Shown here: positions 41,601 through 49,258 of the stretch, one piece after another
How positions within the stretch are numbered: position 1 is the first letter of the stretch
How the letters are laid out: each line of letters starts with the position of its first letter
Assembly: GCA_017459605.1 (NCBI GenBank)
Contig: JAFUCQ010000083.1
Location: forward strand, 1 to 50,631
Length of the DNA stretch: 50,631 nucleotides
From: Atopobiaceae bacterium
GTDB lineage: Bacteria; Actinomycetota; Coriobacteriia; Coriobacteriales; Atopobiaceae
Direction: 5' to 3'
Position numbers and translations under genes: made by a program
The notes under the pieces: model-generated
Told to the model about the DNA's origin: nothing
What the model saw: only the letters and a program-made list of their open reading frames with translations
Databases searched by the model: none

Positions 41601-42431
41601 TACGAGACCCACGGCTATCACTACCTGCGCTCACATCACGGACCTGTCTGGTTTGACAAGCCGAACGAAACCCAAGAGCGCGAGCGTCTGCAAGCTCTCG
41701 CTGAGCATGTGCGCAACAAAGACAGCAAACCAGTCTTTGCTCGCCTCGCCATTGCTTATGAACACGATATCTGCTCAGAGGTGCTCTCAACAGTTCCTTA
41801 CAACGAGACAGTCATCATTGATCTCTCGGGAACGGATGAGGACATCCTTTCTCGCCTCAAGTCGCGCGGCAGGCGAGATGTTCGCAAGGCGCTGCGTGAG
41901 TCACCCATAAGCTGCGCAGATGAGACCGATGCAGCCATGGCTGACTTCTCTGAATACTATGCCGTAATGGTCGAAACTGCCGAGCGTGATGGCTTTGCAC
42001 CAGCACCAATGAGCGATTATCAAAACATGATGCGCTGTCTGGGCAAAGAACATGTGCGCCTCTATGCTGGCAGAGACGAACAGGGAAGGCTTACCAACTG
42101 GTCGCTCGAGACCATATCGGGCACGCAAGCAGTCCATTACTACGCTGCCATGAGAACAGAATATATGCGACAGTTTGTCGCTGACCGACTCATCTATTTT
42201 GCCTTCTGTGAACTGGCAAAACGCGGAGTCACAAGCATCGACCTCATGGGAATAGGTAATGATTTTGCACCAACTCTCAAGGGACTCAATACCTTCAAAT
42301 GCAAGTTCAGTCCAGACACCGTATCGGTGGCGCCAGACCGCGATCTCATCTTAAAGCCACTCATGTACAAATCGCTGACGGCAGTCAAAAACGTGAGAGC
42401 GCGAGTTGCACAGCGGGGCAACACGAAATGA
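38673..42431 (+). CDS. Three-domain fusion: DegT-like PLP enzyme / D-Asp-ligase-like ATP-grasp / FemABX-like aminoacyltransferase
   Basis: A 1252-residue protein. Residues about 25-420 resemble the DegT/DnrJ/EryC1 aminotransferase fold, with PLP-binding Asp in LMEDSAHCVG and Lys in GIEKMLPGVYFGGA. Residues about 430-840 are ATP-grasp. Segments VILGGDVLAYAYSREF, VIPYIDFDLYEE, LQEFVPGDDD and YANFDIKYDSRDG, and the metal site FFEVNARPGRN, resemble D-aspartate ligase (Aslfm) of enterococci as I remember it. A repeat linker (about 850-890) leads to residues about 915-1250, a GNAT/FemABX-like domain (DILSRLKSRGRRDVRKAL, DLMGIGNDFAPTLKGLNTFK), as in peptidoglycan bridge-forming transferases. A role in building the peptidoglycan side chain is inferred. 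GTG 38673 is the first start; GTG 38697 after GGTAGG, or ATG 38724, is possible. No neighbouring gene is needed to explain it. Confidence 0.85.
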   Translation: MSELVGSTVEATTHIKEMSNTQEWSSPQGRLRQELAKRSGTNAADWFLCFKARHAMLVVFREICELYGGGEVATQLFTCCTAVNPIIAAGLTPRYYDISSDTLSLNPNQMELSERTRAVVCQHSFGIVNNKTTADLAQAAHAYHAVLMEDSAHCVGRLAQDSDGHPIADISIHSFGIEKMLPGVYFGGAIWLNPNMENAQLRQAIAARLSTLEPMDEKLGRAVQSYRNQLRMLTRLPKAASQTLKEQLTARGQHEPGLSYLELRGGVAHEPCSPNDWVCEQALSAMQNLNQNETQRMSTTEIYRQMLHNNAQINIPAAVLDADAQPLLRFPVLLPSKQAAERLNEKICELGYYTSAWYRPLLYPGVAEPAAYGLTEQGFELWPQTVDISERVVNLPTDAGDQAARRIVAAVEEITHEYVPAKKSSGGLLASTGEVRDRLQPVILGGDVLAYAYSREFDRAYGVHPIVLSAIDVQLTSSSKLCDYRIVEGFQDEEQLVPYLMSLAEELKAAGKLPLLLGSADWHVRLISKNAPELGKHYVIPYIDFDLYEEITQKERFYELCEELGIAYPKTVYLDLADPDVTLDEFAFDYPLIAKPSNSPAYDLLEFEGKKKIYEIQTPAELRQAFEAVKASGYAHKLVLQEFVPGDDDAIRSLTTFSDAQGKLQLVSGGRVILQDHAPLMLGNPVCIMLERVEPIIEGARRFLEHVGYHGYANFDIKYDSRDGSYKFFEVNARPGRNTYYVSLGGVNFVKPLVEDFVLGHELNYTEAYDSALYTMVPSYVVSKSVHDEQLKTEVLSMYKRGLAHSPEDNPADTIKHRLLAQASSMRQIQKFKRYLWDVEKERHANNTAGVAEPDLADKSAVTEPDLVDKSAVTEPDLADKSAVTEPDETSDPASGSQTDHANTFAASTPAAAPISCRTISLTELQMLAQNAGVTRPIEQTSEWAAYEQTVNGRSYWGSVAIEQGGNPCGVCALIDYETHGYHYLRSHHGPVWFDKPNETQERERLQALAEHVRNKDSKPVFARLAIAYEHDICSEVLSTVPYNETVIIDLSGTDEDILSRLKSRGRRDVRKALRESPISCADETDAAMADFSEYYAVMVETAERDGFAPAPMSDYQNMMRCLGKEHVRLYAGRDEQGRLTNWSLETISGTQAVHYYAAMRTEYMRQFVADRLIYFAFCELAKRGVTSIDLMGIGNDFAPTLKGLNTFKCKFSPDTVSVAPDRDLILKPLMYKSLTAVKNVRARVAQRGNTK
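41229..41339 (+). repeat. 33-bp in-frame tandem repeat in the fusion-protein linker
   Basis: Three copies and a partial fourth of a 33-base unit coding EPDL(A/V)DKSAVT. Copies differ by one or two bases, so they arose recently. They join the ATP-grasp and transferase domains with an acidic, flexible linker whose length may vary between strains. Confidence 0.92.
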
Positions 42432-42438
42432 GCAGTTC

Positions 42439-44469
42439 ATGAGCGATAGCGCAGGCGACATCCCGCACACAAACGAGCAAGACTCGTATCGTGCGAAAAG
42501 TGGGCAGGGCACTGAAACCAGTCAAAACCATGAGCTGAGTCTTGCCGAGCAGGTCGAGCAGGTTCCTACAGAGCCCGGCTGTTACCTGTGGAAAGATATT
42601 ACGGGCCGTGTCCTTTACGTGGGTAAAGCAAAGAACCTGCGCGCCCGAATGCTGCAGTACATCAGGCGTGAGGACGACCGCGCCATGATTGGTCGTCTCA
42701 TGCTTGAGGTGGCGGGCTTTGATTACGTGGTGGCATCAACTGAGCATGAAGCGCTTGTTCTCGAGATCAACCTTATTCAGCGTCACCATCCTCCATACAA
42801 CGTTGCCCTTATGGACGACAAAAGCTATCCCTACATCGCACTTACCAAGTCTGACGCATATCCTGCCATCAAGTACACCCGAGAAAAGCACAAGCCGGGA
42901 ACTCGCTACTTTGGTCCTTTCACCGATGCCCGGGCAGCGCGCGAGGCGGTTGAGCTGGTGCGAAAAATCACTCCTTTGTGTGCTGCGAGTTGTGCTGAAT
43001 GGCGCAAGTGTACGCGTGTGCTAGCAGCGCACGAACAAAACGCCACTAAGGAAGATAAGGCAATCGACCCCCAACATATCCTTCAAAAAGAGGGAGGTCG
43101 TCCTTGTTTTGACTCTCACGTAGGAAAAGGCCCAGGCGTTTGCGTAGGCGCTCTTTCTCCTGAAGACTATGCAGTTCATGTTCGTCAAGTCGAGCAGTTC
43201 ATGGCAGGAAAGCGTTCCCAGTTTGTAGCTGAGCTCACCGACGAAATGACAGCAGCGGCAGCAGAACTCGACTTTGAAAAAGCAGCTCGTGTCAAGCGTC
43301 GCTTGGATGTTATCGAGAGCCTCTTCTCGAGTCAGCGCGTGGTACTTTCTGCGGCACTTGATGTCGATGTTATTGGTCTGTGGAGAGAAGAGACCATTGC
43401 TGCTGCTTGCGTTTTTTTGGTTCGAGAAGGCCGCGTGGTACGCAGCGGCGAGTTCATCTTGGACAAGGGTCTTGATGTGGGGGAGTCAGAGCTCACAAGC
43501 TCTTTTCTCAAGCGCTACTACAGTGAGAGCACCGACATTCCTATTGAGATTGACGTAGCCTCAACACCCGATGACACCGAGCACATCGAGGCGTGGCTCT
43601 CTGAGCGTCGGGCCCGAGCGGTAAGCTTGCATATTCCACAGCGAGGTCAGCGCGTTCAGTTGCTTGAGATGGCTCAATCAAACGCCCGCCACGCGCTCAT
43701 GCGACACTCTCTGAGAACAGGCTACGAAGACAAGCGCTCGAACCAAGCCCTGCTCGAGCTCGAAAATGCACTTGGTCTCGACGACGCGCCCATGCGTATC
43801 GAATGCTTTGTCATCTCAACCATTCACGGTAAGCATACCGTGGCATCAATGGTGGTGTTCAATGGGGGACACCCCGACAAGTCGCAGTATCGGCGCTTTA
43901 AGATTAAAACGCCACTTGATGAGGCAAATGACTTCTTGAGCATGAGTGAGGTTTTAGGCAGGCGCTATGCTCCCGAGCGGATGGCAGACGGCCGCTTTGG
44001 TGCCCGACCTGACCTGCTCATTCTCGACGGAGGCAAGCCACAGCTCTCTGCCGCGCTTGAACAGCTCGAAGCTCTGGGGCTTAATATCCCGGTAGCCGGA
44101 CTTGCCAAGTCAGACGAGGAACTTTTTGTTCCGTGGGACGACACCCCCGTGGTTCTTCCCAGTGGCTCTGCCTCGTTGTATCTGGTAAAACGTTTGCGTG
44201 ATGAGGCGCACCGCTTTGCTATTACCTTTCCCCGTGAACTGCGCGACAAGGCGATGACGGTGTCCATCTTGGATGAGATTGACGGCGTTGGTCCCAAGCG
44301 TAAACGTGCGCTACGTCGTGCGTTTGGCTCAATGAAGCGCCTGCGTGAGGCATCACTTGAAGATATTGAGGCGGTCGAGGGGATTTCTGCCGATGTTGCA
44401 CGCGAGGTGTATGAAACGATGCGTGCGTGGGAGGCAGAACTTAGTGCTGGTGATAATACATCGGAATAA
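42439..44469 (+). CDS. uvrC: UvrC, excinuclease ABC endonuclease subunit
   Basis: A 676-residue nuclease making both incisions in nucleotide excision repair. Seen: the GIY-YIG domain (EPGCYLWKDITGRVLYVGKAKNLR, with Tyr and Gly positions), a UVR motif (MTAAAAELDFEKAARVKRRL), the RNase H-like endonuclease domain (ECFVISTIHGKHTVASMVVF; LLILDGGKPQL) and C-terminal tandem HhH (LDEIDGVGPKRKRAL and VEGISADVAREV). ATG 42439 is chosen over an in-frame TTG at 42406; the RBS is weak. It starts 7 bases after the fusion gene. After the TAA the frame stays open for 24 codons of Ala/Thr/Pro/Val repeat. Confidence 0.95.
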   Translation: MSDSAGDIPHTNEQDSYRAKSGQGTETSQNHELSLAEQVEQVPTEPGCYLWKDITGRVLYVGKAKNLRARMLQYIRREDDRAMIGRLMLEVAGFDYVVASTEHEALVLEINLIQRHHPPYNVALMDDKSYPYIALTKSDAYPAIKYTREKHKPGTRYFGPFTDARAAREAVELVRKITPLCAASCAEWRKCTRVLAAHEQNATKEDKAIDPQHILQKEGGRPCFDSHVGKGPGVCVGALSPEDYAVHVRQVEQFMAGKRSQFVAELTDEMTAAAAELDFEKAARVKRRLDVIESLFSSQRVVLSAALDVDVIGLWREETIAAACVFLVREGRVVRSGEFILDKGLDVGESELTSSFLKRYYSESTDIPIEIDVASTPDDTEHIEAWLSERRARAVSLHIPQRGQRVQLLEMAQSNARHALMRHSLRTGYEDKRSNQALLELENALGLDDAPMRIECFVISTIHGKHTVASMVVFNGGHPDKSQYRRFKIKTPLDEANDFLSMSEVLGRRYAPERMADGRFGARPDLLILDGGKPQLSAALEQLEALGLNIPVAGLAKSDEELFVPWDDTPVVLPSGSASLYLVKRLRDEAHRFAITFPRELRDKAMTVSILDEIDGVGPKRKRALRRAFGSMKRLREASLEDIEAVEGISADVAREVYETMRAWEAELSAGDNTSE

Positions 44470-44477
44470 GCCGTCAT

Positions 44478-44538
44478 AGCCGCCACGCCCGTCGCAGCTG
44501 CCACGCCCGTCGCAGCCGTTGCACCCGTTACACCCGTC
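44478..44538. repeat. 18-bp tandem repeat after uvrC
   Basis: Three copies of an 18-base unit (AGCYGCCACGCCCGTCGC and diverged forms) and a partial fourth. The unit is in frame with uvrC and would read (AATPVA)n if the stop were read through; the next in-frame stop is TAA at 44542. Confidence 0.8.
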
Positions 44539-44618
44539 ATATAAAAGCTCAAAGCATTACGTAAAGACTGCGGCTATACTCAATTGAGGGTCATCAGACG
44601 TACACCGAGGGGGTTGGT

Positions 44619-45584
44619 ATGTCGCAGACAGACACACATGACGCACATAACGATGAAGCAAGCGAACGCCCAAGCTACGTTCCTCAAGACACGTTGCATA
44701 GAGGCACAACTACGCCCGACATCGTTGTTATTACCGGTATGAGCGGCGCAGGGAGAACCGAGGCTCTCCATACCTTTGAAGACCTTGGCTATTACGCCAT
44801 CGATAATCTGCCGCCTTCGCTTATCTTGCAGCTGGCTGAGCTCGTTGGTATCAACTCAGGCATAGGCAAGCACTTGGCTGTTGTGTGTGACGTGCGAAGT
44901 GAGGGGCTTTTCGACGAGCTCTTCGACACGCTTGAGCAGCTCTCTGAGCACGAACTCTCGCACTCGGTGGTGTTTCTCGACTCAACGGACGAAGCCCTGC
45001 AAAGCCGTTATGCACTCGTACGCCGTCGCCATCCCATAGCGCTTGACGGCGAATCTACCATTGCGGCTATCAAACGTGAACGCAGCATCTTGCAGGGCGT
45101 ACGCGATCAGGCAGACATCGTATTCGACACATCGTCGCTTACATCAAAGGAACTCCGCCGGCGTCTTCAGCAGGCATACTCAGAGCTTTCTTCTCAGCAG
45201 TTGCTCGAAGTGCGTGTGTTTTCCTTTGGCTACAAATACGGCATGCCCGACGAAGCCGACATCATGATTGACGTGCGTTTCTTGCCAAACCCCTACTATG
45301 ATGCTGAGATGCGCCATCTTACGGGTCTCGACGAGCAGGTATCGACCTATGTTTTGAGCAACGAGGAAACCACGGCTTTTATTCAGTCGTGGGAGTCATT
45401 GCTCGATACCGTCATGCCTGGGTATGTCAAAGAGGGCAAAAGCCAGCTCTCAATTGCGGTGGGATGTACCGGTGGGCAACATCGCTCGGTGACGCTTGCA
45501 GTGCAAACGGCGCACTATCTCAGAGATAAGGGTTATCAGGTAAGCTTGTCTCACCGAGACCTTGCCCGAGCCCAACAGCGCTAA
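44619..45584 (+). CDS. rapZ: RapZ/YvcJ family nucleotide-binding protein
   Basis: A 321-residue P-loop protein. In enteric bacteria RapZ senses glucosamine-6-phosphate and guides RNase E; in Gram-positives its role is less defined. Residues about 34-60 have the P-loop GMSGAGRT with Arg in place of Lys, as is usual in actinobacterial RapZ, then GYYAIDNLPPSLI. The C-terminal domain has VRVFSFGYKYGMP, DVRFLPNPYY and the conserved GCTGGQHRSVTLA. GAGGGGG lies 6 bases before ATG 44619. An N-terminal tail of about 30 residues is extra. whiA follows 21 bases on. Confidence 0.93.
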   Translation: MSQTDTHDAHNDEASERPSYVPQDTLHRGTTTPDIVVITGMSGAGRTEALHTFEDLGYYAIDNLPPSLILQLAELVGINSGIGKHLAVVCDVRSEGLFDELFDTLEQLSEHELSHSVVFLDSTDEALQSRYALVRRRHPIALDGESTIAAIKRERSILQGVRDQADIVFDTSSLTSKELRRRLQQAYSELSSQQLLEVRVFSFGYKYGMPDEADIMIDVRFLPNPYYDAEMRHLTGLDEQVSTYVLSNEETTAFIQSWESLLDTVMPGYVKEGKSQLSIAVGCTGGQHRSVTLAVQTAHYLRDKGYQVSLSHRDLARAQQR

Positions 45585-45605
45585 CCAAGGAGGCCCTTTA
45601 GGCTC

Positions 45606-46562
45606 ATGTCGTTTACCGCCGAAGTAAAAGATGACCTTGCGCGAATCGGTGCGCAGTGCCCTCAATGCGAGCGCGCACTGCTTTCTGCACTTATCAAGGT
45701 ATGCGGCACGCTGCATCTGCACAGTTCGGGAGGCCGCTCAATTAGTATGGCTACCGAGACAGGCGTGGTTGCTCGAACCGTTATCAATTTGAGTCGGCGC
45801 TTGTATAACCTTGATACACAGCTTACCTTTCGCCGTTCGGTGCTACACAAAACGAGAAACTATCTCATTGAGATGCCCCAGCAAGCAGGGCTCGAAGAAG
45901 CCCTCGTTGACTTGGGTATTCTTGACGAGAGGAGAATGTATGTCTCGGGTATCGTGCCAACGGTTGTAGCCAGGCCCTGTTGCAAGGCTGCCTATATACG
46001 CGGTGTCTTTATGGCTGCGGGTTTTATTGCTGATCCTCGTGGAGATTTTCACCTTGAGTTTGCTGTGTCGGGTGAACCCTTTGCTCAAGACTTGCTCGAC
46101 ATCATTGGTAGCTTTTCTGTTCTCGCTCGTCTCAGTCGGCGCCGGGGACTTCAGGTGGTCTATCTCAAAAGCGCTACGTCAATCATTGGACTCCTCGGAG
46201 CAATTGGAGCGCATCGTGAGGTGCTTGCGATTGAAAATGTACGGGTTGTCAAGTCGGTAAAAAACGAGACAAACCGTCGCGTAAATGCTGAGATGGCAAA
46301 TTCTTCTCGATCGAGTGACTCGGCAGGAGATCAGATGTACGTCATCAGCTTGGCAGAGCGTTATCTTGACATGTCGTCGCTTACATCTGCGCTTCAAGAC
46401 TTTTGCGAAATGCGCAAGCGCTATCCCACTCATTCGCTGCGTGAGCTTGGACAACTCTATGACCCGCCGGTGTCAAAGTCGGCGCTGTATCATCGCTACC
46501 TGCGTCTCAAGAGTCTGGTTGAGGCAGCTCGCCAAGGGCAAGAGCAGGCCCCGCATGACTGA
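45606..46562 (+). CDS. whiA: WhiA, sporulation/cell-division regulator family protein
   Basis: A 318-residue DNA-binding protein of the WhiA (DUF199) family. The N-terminal part has LAGLIDADG-like folds (ALLSALIKVCGTLHL; YIRGVFMAAGFIADP) and the C-terminal part is helix-turn-helix (LRELGQLYDPPVSKSALYHRYLRL). In non-sporulating Gram-positives WhiA affects division and metabolism. AAGGAGG lies 11 bases before ATG 45606. The usual glmR/yvcK gene between rapZ and whiA is absent. The last 14 codons are part of a 40-bp tandem repeat that continues beyond the stop. Confidence 0.94.
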   Translation: MSFTAEVKDDLARIGAQCPQCERALLSALIKVCGTLHLHSSGGRSISMATETGVVARTVINLSRRLYNLDTQLTFRRSVLHKTRNYLIEMPQQAGLEEALVDLGILDERRMYVSGIVPTVVARPCCKAAYIRGVFMAAGFIADPRGDFHLEFAVSGEPFAQDLLDIIGSFSVLARLSRRRGLQVVYLKSATSIIGLLGAIGAHREVLAIENVRVVKSVKNETNRRVNAEMANSSRSSDSAGDQMYVISLAERYLDMSSLTSALQDFCEMRKRYPTHSLRELGQLYDPPVSKSALYHRYLRLKSLVEAARQGQEQAPHD

Positions 46563-46621
46563 GGCCGCTCGCCAAGGGCAAGAGCAGGCCCCGCACGGTT
46601 GAGGCAGCTCGTCAAGGGCAG
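46521..46621. repeat. 40-bp tandem repeat over the whiA 3' end
   Basis: Two full copies (46521-46560, 46561-46600) and half a third (to 46621) of a unit beginning GAGGCAGCTCGCCAAGGGCA. The first copy encodes the WhiA tail (EAARQGQEQAPH). As 40 is not a multiple of three, the extra copies are out of frame. The rest of the gap to gap (46622-46827) holds no gene and presumably the gap promoter, which I cannot place. Confidence 0.92.
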
Positions 46622-46827
46622 ATTCGTCCGGTTACGGCGGCTCAGCCAACACACAGTGAGCCGATAGTGTGCATAATGTGCGTATCGTTGAGCACACGCC
46701 GACGAAATAAGGGAATTCGTACATCTGAGCGCATATTAGCGTTATCATCTTATGAGTGTGCAAGCCGTGTCGGTTAGGCAGCTTGATCGGAGGGGCCGGT
46801 CGAGTGCCGCCACGAAAGGAGTGTTAC

Positions 46828-47850
46828 ATGGCAGTCAAGGTTGCAATCAACGGATTTGGTCGCATCGGTCGCCTGGCTTTTAGGCAGATGTTTGGCCACG
46901 AGGGGTCCGAGATCGTCGCAATCAACGACCTCACGAGTCCCAAGATGCTCGCTCACCTTCTCAAGTACGACTCTTCGCAGGGCAACTATGCTCGCGATCA
47001 TGAGGTTGAGGCTGGCGAGTCTTCAATCACGGTAGACGGCAAAGAAATCACCATTTATGCTGAGGCTGATGCCAAGAATCTTCCTTGGGGAGACCTTGGC
47101 GTAGACGTCGTGCTTGAGTGCACGGGCTTCTACACCTCCAAGGATAAGGCTCAGGCTCACATCGATGCCGGCGCCAAGAAGGTAGTCATTTCTGCTCCCG
47201 CAGGCAATGACCTTCCCACCATCGTTTACAACGTTAACCACGAGCAGCTCACTGCAGATGATGACATCATCTCCGCAGCTTCCTGCACCACCAACTGCTT
47301 GGCTCCCATGGCCAAGGCACTCAATGATTACGCTCCTATCCAGAGCGGCATCATGGCAACCATTCACGCCTATACGGGCGACCAGATGATTCTCGACGGT
47401 CCTCATCGCAAGGGCGATTTGCGCCGTGCTCGCGCTGGTGCTGTGAACATCGTTCCCAACTCCACCGGTGCTGCTAAGGCTATCGGTCTGGTCATTCCTG
47501 AGCTCAACGGCAAGCTCATTGGCGCTGCTCAGCGCGTTCCTACGCCCACTGGCTCCACCACACTGCTCTTTGCTGTTGTCAAGTCTGACGAGGAGCTCAC
47601 CGTAGACAGCGTTAACGCTGCTATGAAGGCACAGGCCAACGAGTCCTTTGGCTACAACACCGACGAGATTGTCTCCTCTGACATTATTGGTATGAGCTAT
47701 GGCTCGCTCTTTGATGCTACCCAGACCATGGTTCAGAGCATTGGTGATGGTCTCTATCAGGTTCAGGTTGTTTCGTGGTATGACAACGAGAACTCCTACA
47801 CCTCTCAGATGGTCCGCACCATCAAGTACTTTGAGAAGTTCGTCTCCTAG
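46828..47850 (+). CDS. gap: Type I glyceraldehyde-3-phosphate dehydrogenase
   Basis: A 340-residue glycolytic enzyme oxidising GAP to 1,3-bisphosphoglycerate with NAD. Seen: [18 protein letters not shown] (NAD fold), the catalytic Cys in [17 protein letters not shown] (about residue 153), His in IHAYTGDQM, and [16 protein letters not shown] at the C-terminus. ATG 46828 follows AAAGGAG; the frame is open further upstream to 46756 but lacks conserved sequence. It starts the gap-pgk-tpiA block and has its own upstream region after whiA. Confidence 0.97.
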   Translation: MAVKVAINGFGRIGRLAFRQMFGHEGSEIVAINDLTSPKMLAHLLKYDSSQGNYARDHEVEAGESSITVDGKEITIYAEADAKNLPWGDLGVDVVLECTGFYTSKDKAQAHIDAGAKKVVISAPAGNDLPTIVYNVNHEQLTADDDIISAASCTTNCLAPMAKALNDYAPIQSGIMATIHAYTGDQMILDGPHRKGDLRRARAGAVNIVPNSTGAAKAIGLVIPELNGKLIGAAQRVPTPTGSTTLLFAVVKSDEELTVDSVNAAMKAQANESFGYNTDEIVSSDIIGMSYGSLFDATQTMVQSIGDGLYQVQVVSWYDNENSYTSQMVRTIKYFEKFVS

Positions 47851-47868
47851 TTTAGGTTTATAAGGTTT

Positions 47869-47913
47869 CCCAGCGCTTGACCGTTGCTACAGAGCTGCGG
47901 TCTTGTCGCTGGG
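47869..47913 (+). other. Stem-loop between gap and pgk
   Basis: CCCAGCG pairs with CGCTGGG, and inside it GACCG with CGGTC. No T-run follows, so it is more likely an RNA stabiliser, processing site or partial attenuator than a terminator. It lies 18 bases after the gap stop in a 217-base gap. Confidence 0.5.
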
Positions 47914-48067
47914 TTATCCCGATGAAGTGGTGCTTCTGTCTTTCGTTCATCGCGAGTACCTGAGCGCGAAGCGCGAAGGCTGGTTGAGAAAGGAGCGAAA
48001 GACGGAGGCATATTATTTATCAAGGCAAGGAACGAAAAGAACAACCTACATTTGAGAGGAGCTATGC

Positions 48068-49258
48068 ATGGCATTTACCAAAAAGACCGTGCGCGATATT
48101 GATGTTGAGGGCAAGCGCGTCATCATGCGTGTTGACTTTAATGTGCCGCTCAAAGACGGTGTGGTAACCGACGATACGCGTGTTCGTGCAGCCATCCCCA
48201 CCATTGAGTATCTCAAGGAAAACGGTGCTGGTGTCATCCTTATGAGTCACTTGGGTCGCCCCAAAGGTGACGGCCCCGAGCCTGAGCTTTCACTCAAGCC
48301 TGCTGCAGATAAGCTTGCTGAGCTGACGGGCTATGACGTCAAGTTCGTGGCAGACACCTATGGTGATGAGGCTGCAGCAGCTTGTGCGGCTGTCCAGCCA
48401 GGCGATATTCTCGTTCTTGAGAACGTTCGCTTTTTGAAGGCCGAGAAGAAAAATGACCCCGAGGTTGCCAAAAAGCTCGCAAGCTACGGTGACATCTTTG
48501 TGCTCGATGCCTTTGGAACTGCTCACCGCGCACAGGGTTCAGTTGTTGGTCCCGCCGAGTTTATCCCGGCAGTTGCAGGTTTCCTGCTTGAAAAAGAGGT
48601 CGACACCCTGACCTCAATCTTTGCCGAGCCCGAGCGCCCGTTTGTGGCTATTGTTGGTGGATCAAAGGTATCTTCCAAGATTGGTGTTCTCGAGAACCTC
48701 ATTGAGAGTGCTGATACCCTCATCATTGGTGGCGGCATGGCCTACACCTTCTTCTTGTCCAAGGGTTATACCGTTGGTACGTCTCTGCAGGAAGAAGACT
48801 GGATTGAGCGTGCGGGCGAGATGCTTGCCAAGGCAGAGGCTAAGGGCTGCAAGATTTTGCTTCCCATTGACAACGTAGTCACCGACCACTTTGGTGAGGA
48901 TGCTGTTGGCGAGGTTGTTGACTCTGACAAGATTCCTGATAATCGCATGGGTATGGACATTGGTCCTAAGACCGAAGCCCTCTTCAGTGAGGCTATTGCG
49001 GGTGCAAAGACCGTGTTCTGGAATGGTCCTATGGGCGTCTTTGAGTTTGATCAGTTTGCTCATGGCACCGAGGTTGTTGCCCGTGCGGTGGCAGATTCTG
49101 ATTGTACGTCGATTATCGGTGGCGGAGATTCCGTTGCCGCTATCAATAAGTTTGGCCTCGCTGATAAGATGAGCTGGATTTCCACGGGCGGCGGTGCCTC
49201 CATGGAGCTCGTCGAGGGCAAGGCTCTTCCTGGAGTGGAGGTGCTTCTCGATGCGTAA
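48068..49258 (+). CDS. pgk: Phosphoglycerate kinase
   Basis: A 396-residue kinase that makes ATP from 1,3-bisphosphoglycerate. N-terminal MRVDFNVPLKDG, substrate site MSHLGRPKG, DAFGTAHRAQGS, nucleotide-binding NGPMGVFE and GGDSVAAIN, and STGGGASMELVEGK near the C-terminus are present. AGAGGAG lies 6 bases before ATG 48068. Its stop overlaps the tpiA start by eight bases. Confidence 0.97.
   Translation: MAFTKKTVRDIDVEGKRVIMRVDFNVPLKDGVVTDDTRVRAAIPTIEYLKENGAGVILMSHLGRPKGDGPEPELSLKPAADKLAELTGYDVKFVADTYGDEAAAACAAVQPGDILVLENVRFLKAEKKNDPEVAKKLASYGDIFVLDAFGTAHRAQGSVVGPAEFIPAVAGFLLEKEVDTLTSIFAEPERPFVAIVGGSKVSSKIGVLENLIESADTLIIGGGMAYTFFLSKGYTVGTSLQEEDWIERAGEMLAKAEAKGCKILLPIDNVVTDHFGEDAVGEVVDSDKIPDNRMGMDIGPKTEALFSEAIAGAKTVFWNGPMGVFEFDQFAHGTEVVARAVADSDCTSIIGGGDSVAAINKFGLADKMSWISTGGGASMELVEGKALPGVEVLLDA

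Noticed and set aside
46285-46602. Frame ending with a WhiA-like tail (EAARQGQEQAPHG)
   Set aside because: Only the tail matches, because the 40-bp repeat shifts frame; the rest is a shadow of whiA.
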